Assembly: GCF_018336935.1 (NCBI RefSeq)
Contig: NZ_CP068771.1
Span: 1,798,001-1,862,000 of the forward strand
Direction: 5' to 3'
Origin: Serratia plymuthica
Lineage (GTDB): Bacteria; Pseudomonadota; Gammaproteobacteria; Enterobacterales; Enterobacteriaceae
DNA: 64,000 nucleotides
Shown here piece after piece: positions 59,781 to 64,000 of the stretch. The notes under the pieces are model-generated. The model was not told the origin of the DNA and did not search any database. It worked only from the letters and a program-made list of their open reading frames with translations. Position numbers and translations under genes: made by a program. Within the stretch, counting starts at the first letter, position 1. Each line of letters starts with the position of its first letter.

Positions 59781-60524
59781 ATGAAGGATGTGCATATCGC
59801 ACTGTCGGGCAGTTGCGTACGGTTGGCTTACCCGGGAGAAGACGTACTGGATTTTCCCGACCGGCTGTCATTCGGGCCGCTGTATGCGCTCGACGACGAT
59901 GGTGCGTTGCAGGCCAGAACCCGCTGGATGCGCGAATTGTACCAATCCGTTCACGCGCCTGAGTGGGACACTTCCGAAGAATGTCAGGCGGGGATGACGA
60001 GGTTAAAAGCGCAGCTTGCCGCCGTTACCGGGCAAGTGACGCTGTGGGTCGGCAATAACGCCGATGAACAGCTGATGCTGCGTGCGTTGCTGCCACTGCT
60101 TGGCGAACTCCCTGTCTTTACCGTCAACGTAACCGAACACACTGGGCGGGCGAGCACCCACTGCTGTGCGGCGGAAATGCTGGAACCCTTGTGGATCCGC
60201 CGACGTGAACTGACCTCGGCAGACAAAACGACACTCACCGCCGACTGGCAACGTCTGCTGGCGGAAAATGCCCCGGTGCGGATCTTTGCGGAAAACGCGG
60301 TTCGCGGCCAGGCGCAGGATTTTCACGACCGCCAATTGCTGGATGCCTGCCCCGCAGATTACACGCAGGGTTCGCGGGTGGTGGGCGAAGCGATGGTGAA
60401 TTCGCCTTATCCGGTGGGGGATGCCTTTCTGAATTTCCGTCTGTACGCCTTGATTGCACAGGGGGCATTACAGGCTCAGACCGCCGGTCTGAACATGAAC
60501 CGCATCAGGGTCAGGCAAGCATAA
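59781..60524 (+). CDS. DUF1835/DUF3658-like protein
   Basis: 247 aa from the ATG at 59781 (GAGGAG upstream). The N-terminal half, beginning with VHIALSGSCVRLAY, WVGNNADEQLMLRALL and VNVTEH, matches the DUF1835 pattern; the C-terminal half (VNSPYPVGDAFLNFRLYALIAQGAL) matches DUF3658. Function unknown in the family. Monocistronic by spacing. Confidence 0.75.
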   Translation: MKDVHIALSGSCVRLAYPGEDVLDFPDRLSFGPLYALDDDGALQARTRWMRELYQSVHAPEWDTSEECQAGMTRLKAQLAAVTGQVTLWVGNNADEQLMLRALLPLLGELPVFTVNVTEHTGRASTHCCAAEMLEPLWIRRRELTSADKTTLTADWQRLLAENAPVRIFAENAVRGQAQDFHDRQLLDACPADYTQGSRVVGEAMVNSPYPVGDAFLNFRLYALIAQGALQAQTAGLNMNRIRVRQA

Positions 60525-60610
60525 ATCCCCTCCCGCCACCTGCCGGTTTTTTTGTGCCTTTTGGCGAGGAAAATACGCCAAAGCGGTTTTCTTGGCCGAA
60601 AGGATCGGCT

Positions 60611-60642
60611 TATAATGCACCGCGGACTGTATAAATAAACAG
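60611..60642 (+). promoter_or_regulatory. SOS-controlled qnr promoter with LexA box
   Basis: -10 TATAAT at 60611-60616 and LexA box CTGTATAAATAAACAG at 60627-60642, a full CTGT-N8-ACAG match just downstream of the expected start. qnrB promoters are known to be LexA-repressed and induced by DNA damage. Confidence 0.85.
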
Positions 60643-60651
60643 GTGGATTGC

Positions 60652-61296
60652 ATGGCGCTGGTTTTGGATGGCGAGAAAATTGGTCGTAACCGGTTTACCG
60701 GTGAGAAGATTGAAAACGGCATTTTTCACAACTGCGATTTCTCGGGAGCGGATCTGACCGGCACCGAGTTTATCGACTGTCAGTTTTATGATCGCGAGAG
60801 CCAGCAAGGCGGCAATTTCAGCCGCGCGCTATTGAAAGACGCCAGCTTCAAAAGCTGCGATTTATCGATGGCGGACTTCAGAAACGCCAGCGCGCTGGGC
60901 ATTGAAATCCGCGAGTGTCGCGCCCAGGGCGCCGATTTTCGCGGTGCCAGTTTTATGAACATGATCACCGCGCGGACCTGGTTCTGCAGCGCTTACATCA
61001 CCAAAACCAACCTCAGCTACGCCAACTTTTCGAAAGTGGTATTGGAGAAGTGCGAGCTATGGGAAAACCGCTGGAATGGGGCGCAGGTCCTCGGCGCGAC
61101 CTTTAGCGGCTCCGATCTCTCCGGCGGCGAATTTTCTTCATTCGACTGGCGTGCCGCCAACTTTACTCATTGCGATCTGACCAATTCTGAATTGGGTGAG
61201 CTGGACGTGCGCGGCGTCGATTTGCAGGGCGTAAAACTGGACGGTTATCAGGCGTTCCAGATCATGGAACGGCTGGGTATTGCGATTATCGGTTAA
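60652..61296 (+). CDS. smaqnr: Pentapeptide-repeat quinolone resistance protein, SmaQnr type
   Basis: 214 aa from the ATG at 60652 (MALVLDGEKIG). Right-handed quadrilateral beta-helix of pentapeptide repeats, very close to QnrB (RNRFTGEKIEN, NFSRALLKDASFKSCDLSMADF, GADFRGASFMNMITARTWFCSAYI, VDLQGVKLDGYQ). Qnr proteins bind DNA gyrase and topoisomerase IV and protect them from quinolones. Chromosomal copies of this type are typical of S. marcescens, so this is an intrinsic gene rather than a recent acquisition; no mobile element flanks it. Confidence 0.95.
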   Translation: MALVLDGEKIGRNRFTGEKIENGIFHNCDFSGADLTGTEFIDCQFYDRESQQGGNFSRALLKDASFKSCDLSMADFRNASALGIEIRECRAQGADFRGASFMNMITARTWFCSAYITKTNLSYANFSKVVLEKCELWENRWNGAQVLGATFSGSDLSGGEFSSFDWRAANFTHCDLTNSELGELDVRGVDLQGVKLDGYQAFQIMERLGIAIIG

Positions 61297-61339
61297 GCGC
61301 ATTGAAGAGCACTTGCTCCTCCTGACACGGCCAGAAAAA

Positions 61340-61738
61340 CTAGCGTGTCGCTGGGGCCAGTGAGTTGATCACTGCATCGGCATTGACCGGGATTTCCCGA
61401 GTCGTTACCGGGATAGTGAAACCCGGCTGTTGGGTGAAGTAACGGGCATCTTCATTGACCGGTGTAACAAAAATCGCCAGATTATCATTGGCCTGCATCA
61501 CGCCTTCCGGTTCGAACAGCGCGAACAAAGGGGAAGCGTGCGTATCGGGCGAAGAGCAAGCGGAAAGCCAGAAACCGTTTTTACTGGTGTACTTGCACTG
61601 GGCGTTTTTACCGGCGATTTGGGTAATTTGCTTTTCAAGCAGCGCATTAGCGTTTGACACATAGCTGGGCGGCGTCGGCTGACACCCCGTCAGACTGATA
61701 GCAAGGGCTACCAGAGCCACTGTCTTTTTGTAAATCAT
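61340..61738 (-). CDS. Putative lipoprotein, 132 aa
   Basis: The signal peptide ends in the lipobox ISLTGC; mature residues start CQPTPPSY. Two further cysteines (QCKY, SACSS) could form a disulfide. Not recognised. The ATG at 61738 is chosen; 61744 also possible. Convergent to smaqnr with a 43-bp gap. Confidence 0.75.
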   Translation of the reverse strand: MIYKKTVALVALAISLTGCQPTPPSYVSNANALLEKQITQIAGKNAQCKYTSKNGFWLSACSSPDTHASPLFALFEPEGVMQANDNLAIFVTPVNEDARYFTQQPGFTIPVTTREIPVNADAVINSLAPATR

Positions 61739-62016
61739 AACCATCCCGTGACAACCACCTAGGTAACTATATTGGTGCTTTACTATAACGATCCTAGCAA
61801 CTGCGATGCGCCGTTGTCGAGAACTTATTGATTGGTTAAGGTTTTGTTACTAAAACATGACAGCTGGACAGGGGTATTAACAGCGCGTACCCGGCAGCCC
61901 TTCACCTTTATATCAGCAAAAAATCAAAGCAACGGTGACAAAAAGGGTCATCTGAGCGCCATGTTCAAGCCGTAGATAAATACCGAGAGAGCCTGCCGGA
62001 GTGCAGTTATTTAAGT

Positions 62017-62424
62017 CTAAACGGATTTTCCCGTTGGTACGCCTCGTGAAATATTGGTCGCGATACCCTGCAGAAAGGCGACGCGGGATCCGCTTTTTGC
62101 ACGGGCGTCGGGGTTTATCAAACCCGAGGCGGGTTTTGCCTTGGCGAACAGGCGGCAGCCAAACCAAATCAGATAGCCGGCTCCGGCGATTTTGACCGCC
62201 ATCGCCAGCCAGGGGAACAGGGCAAAAATCAGGTCGATGCCGAGAATTGCGCCGCTGGCCCAGAACAGATTGACCAGCACTATGCCGGCTACCAGAGCGA
62301 AGGCTTCCGTTCGGCGGGCAGAGACGGCTTTATGCGCTACGGCGACAAAATTGGGGCCAGGCACGACTACGCCGACGACATACAGGGTGAAGACGGCGAT
62401 TACTGCGGGCATATCGATCATCAT
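62017..62424 (-). pseudogene. LysE-family exporter, truncated
   Basis: 135 codons encode the N-terminal three or four helices of a LysE/RhtB amino-acid exporter (LYVVGVVVPGPNFVAVAHKAVS, YLIWFGCRLFAKAKP, FLQGIATNIS), then run into unrelated sequence (RGVPTGKSV) and stop. Intact members have about 205 residues. The 3' half is lost between about 61913 and 62040, probably by deletion; transport activity is unlikely. Confidence 0.75.
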
Positions 62425-62645
62425 GTTACGGCCGATTCAGAAAGGAACATACCGGCAGTTTTATAATGAATCGCGGCCATAATCCATCCTGATAACGTGC
62501 GGAGCGAAAATTTGTCTTCCGTCTGTATGTCGCCTTTCTCGGCGGTGAGTTTTCCGCGGGGGAGCGTAATAAATTCATCGTGTAAGTAAATATAATTATA
62601 AATATCCCTTGATTAAATAATTCAGCTGTGTGTAAATAGCGTCAT

Positions 62646-62818
62646 CGGTTTGTAGTACAGACCTTATGAAAGCAGTTTTAGTAAAGCAGTTCTCAGTATT
62701 AGTGATATCCCATAGATACCTCTTCTTCCGCGAATTACCTTCTCTAGTGCCCAATAAGTTTCCAACAAAAACAGACCTCTATCGCCGTATGGCGTCTCAA
62801 AATATAAAGGAAATATCT
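62646..62818 (+). promoter_or_regulatory. cspA-type cold-shock leader
   Basis: About 173-nt leader. CGGTTTGTAGTACAGACC (62646-62663) matches the start and cold box of E. coli cspA mRNA, and CGCCGTATGGCG (62782-62793) matches the hairpin region near the start codon, followed by AAAGGAAA as ribosome-binding site. In cspA this leader is a temperature-dependent structure that raises translation in the cold. AT-rich DNA upstream (62580-62640) with TAAATA near -10 is the promoter. The rest of 62425-62645 holds nothing recognised. Confidence 0.75.
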
Positions 62819-63031
62819 ATGTCTACTAAAATGACTGGTTTGGTAAAATGGTTTGATGCGGGTAAAGGTTTTGGTTTTATCTCTCCGGCAGACGGCAGCA
62901 AAGACGTGTTCGTGCACTTCTCTGCCATTCAGAGCAATGATTTCAAAACTCTTGATGAAGGCCAGCGCGTTGAGTTCACCATCGAAAGTGGTGCAAAAGG
63001 CCCTTCAGCAGGCAACGTAGTGGTTTTATAA
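62819..63031 (+). CDS. CspA-family cold-shock protein
   Basis: 70 aa from the ATG at 62819 ([20 protein letters not shown]). OB-fold with RNP1 KGFGFI and RNP2 VFVHF; an RNA chaperone that melts mRNA structure. Sequence and leader put it in the CspA/B/G/I group. WFDAGKG replaces the usual WFN(A/E)xKG, a conservative change. Confidence 0.95.
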   Translation: MSTKMTGLVKWFDAGKGFGFISPADGSKDVFVHFSAIQSNDFKTLDEGQRVEFTIESGAKGPSAGNVVVL

Positions 63032-63108
63032 TTTTAAGGTAATGTTTTATTTCTTGCGATAGCGATGATGGCTTGAGCCGGAGCGGATGAGAAATAAAAA
63101 GTTGCCCG

Positions 63109-63138
63109 AATAAACTCCGGGGTTACCCGGAGTTTATT
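63109..63138 (+). terminator. Terminator of the cold-shock gene
   Basis: Perfect 13-bp stem AATAAACTCCGGG / CCCGGAGTTTATT, loop gtta, followed by ttaaa. 77 bp after the stop. Confidence 0.8.
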
Positions 63139-63531
63139 TAAAGCTGAATATTTCGCTCTGTTTTAGTTGCGGTAAATATTCTCAACAGAAAAACAGATTG
63201 GCGTCGCCACGTTAATAACGACACTGATTCAGTCTTTTTTTCTGTTGTGAAAAAGTTGTGCTTAGGCTGCGTAACGTTGGAGTGTTCGATGGACGCTTAC
63301 GCCATAACATGACAGCCGGGAAAGTAACCGGCAAACATTGATGACCCTGGCTAAACGCCGGGGTTTTTTTATGCCTGTCGGTCAGAGTGCATCGTTCCAT
63401 GGCCAGAACCGCCGGGGCCCGATAAGCGGTAATCCTGGCGCTGAACTAAACTTGAACTGTAGAGGAAACGAGTGAAAAGCCCCTGTCGGGGCGCCATTTC
63501 TGTTCATCAGCGCAATGTGGAGGGCAGCATC
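63139..63531 (+). other. Gap with an orphan terminator
   Basis: 393 bp without a gene. A terminator-like hairpin (CCCTGGC-taaac-GCCGGGG plus T7, 63345-63370) has no gene upstream of it, so a small RNA ending there (roughly 63250-63370) is possible. The usp promoter and its ribosome-binding site (GGAGGG) are at the right end. Confidence 0.4.
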
Positions 63532-63960
63532 ATGGCTTATCAACATATCGTTGTCGCAACCGATCTCAGCGAAGACGCGGAGTTTCTGCTCGGTAAAGGC
63601 GCCAGGCTGGCCGGCGCTCTCAATGCCAGGCTATCCCTGATCTATATCGATATCCACCGTACCGGCTATTACGCCGAACTGGGCGTGGGTGAATACAACT
63701 ACACCGACTCTACTTTTTCGGAACGCGTGAAAAATACGCTGAACGCGATCAAGGGCCAGTCCTCCTATCCGGTTGAAGAGGTGATTATTGGGCGCGGCGA
63801 ATTGACGCAAGAGCTGAATAGGGCGGTGAAAGCGAAGGGCATTGATTTGGTGATTTTTGGCCATCACCAGGATATCTGGAGCCGGCTGATGTCATCGGCG
63901 CGACAGGCCATCAACCATCTGCAGGTTGATCTGCTGGTGGTCCCCATCGACAAGAAATAA
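63532..63960 (+). CDS. Universal stress protein, UspA family
   Basis: 142 aa from the ATG at 63532 (MAYQHIVVATDLSEDAEFLL), GGAGGG upstream. UspA/C/D-type alpha/beta fold with the conserved FGHHQDIWSRLMSSARQAINHLQVDLLVVP C-terminus, close to E. coli UspA in pattern (HHQDFWSKLMSSARQ). It does not show the G-2x-G-9x-G(S/T) ATP-binding motif, like non-ATP-binding UspA types. Induced by growth arrest in relatives. Confidence 0.92.
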   Translation: MAYQHIVVATDLSEDAEFLLGKGARLAGALNARLSLIYIDIHRTGYYAELGVGEYNYTDSTFSERVKNTLNAIKGQSSYPVEEVIIGRGELTQELNRAVKAKGIDLVIFGHHQDIWSRLMSSARQAINHLQVDLLVVPIDKK

Positions 63961-64000
63961 ATCTGCTTATCGCCGTCGCTAAACGGGACGGCGATGATTT

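Overview
The window is a chromosomal segment of a Serratia species, most likely the S. marcescens group. This rests on enterobacterial gene order (ychF, pth, ychH, prs, ispE, lolB / hemA, prfA, prmC, sirB2, sirB1, kdsA; mfd, lolCDE, nagK, cobB; pepT; roxA, phoQ, phoP; purB, hflD, mnmA, nudJ, rluE, icd), GC-rich core codon use, and a chromosomal QnrB-like pentapeptide gene of the SmaQnr type behind a LexA box.

Layout. 1-4.1 kb: lower-GC accessory island with a short unknown gene, an Abi_C/HEPN-like protein, a large GHKL-ATPase with a C-terminal PD-(D/E)XK-like motif, and an integrase with its core deleted. 4.2-17.3 kb: translation, nucleotide, isoprenoid, lipoprotein, heme and KDO genes, with an extra SulP transporter between ychF and pth. 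17.3-25.2 kb: dauA, a UPF0303 protein, mfd, a PLP-dependent ammonia-lyase and its YheO-like divergent regulator. 25.5-36.1 kb: lolCDE, nagK, cobB, a PTS EIIC remnant, pepT, hcxB and a LysR-linked metallo-hydrolase cluster. 36.2-48.7 kb: roxA-phoQP and purB-hflD-mnmA, nudJ, rluE and icd, separated by a MocR regulator and two acetyltransferase genes.

48.7-52.6 kb is a second accessory island. It is very AT-rich on its left side and is bounded by two 36/37-identical copies of the icd terminator. It carries a translationally coupled DUF262 + HEPN pair, a divergent single-pass membrane protein, decayed satellite-like sequence, and a lipoprotein that is essentially a free TolA domain III. 52.7-64 kb holds an AI-2E family transporter, a 45-aa membrane protein, a LacI-controlled sugar operon (isomerase plus Gfo/Idh/MocA dehydrogenase), a beta-propeller gene bracketed by a 124-bp duplication, a DUF1835 protein, smaqnr, a lipoprotein, a broken LysE exporter, a cspA-type cold-shock gene with its leader, and a universal stress protein.

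Several control sites can be read directly: a class II CRP site at ychH, PurR operators inside ispE (for prs) and inside purB, tandem PhoP boxes with a correctly spaced -10 upstream of phoP, a LexA box at qnr, and the cold box of the cspA-type leader. The strongest candidates for undescribed biology are the two accessory modules, each pairing a HEPN-motif protein with a putative sensor or nuclease partner, and the TolA-domain lipoprotein, which could act as a decoy for TolA-dependent phages or bacteriocins. All functions for these modules are inferences.
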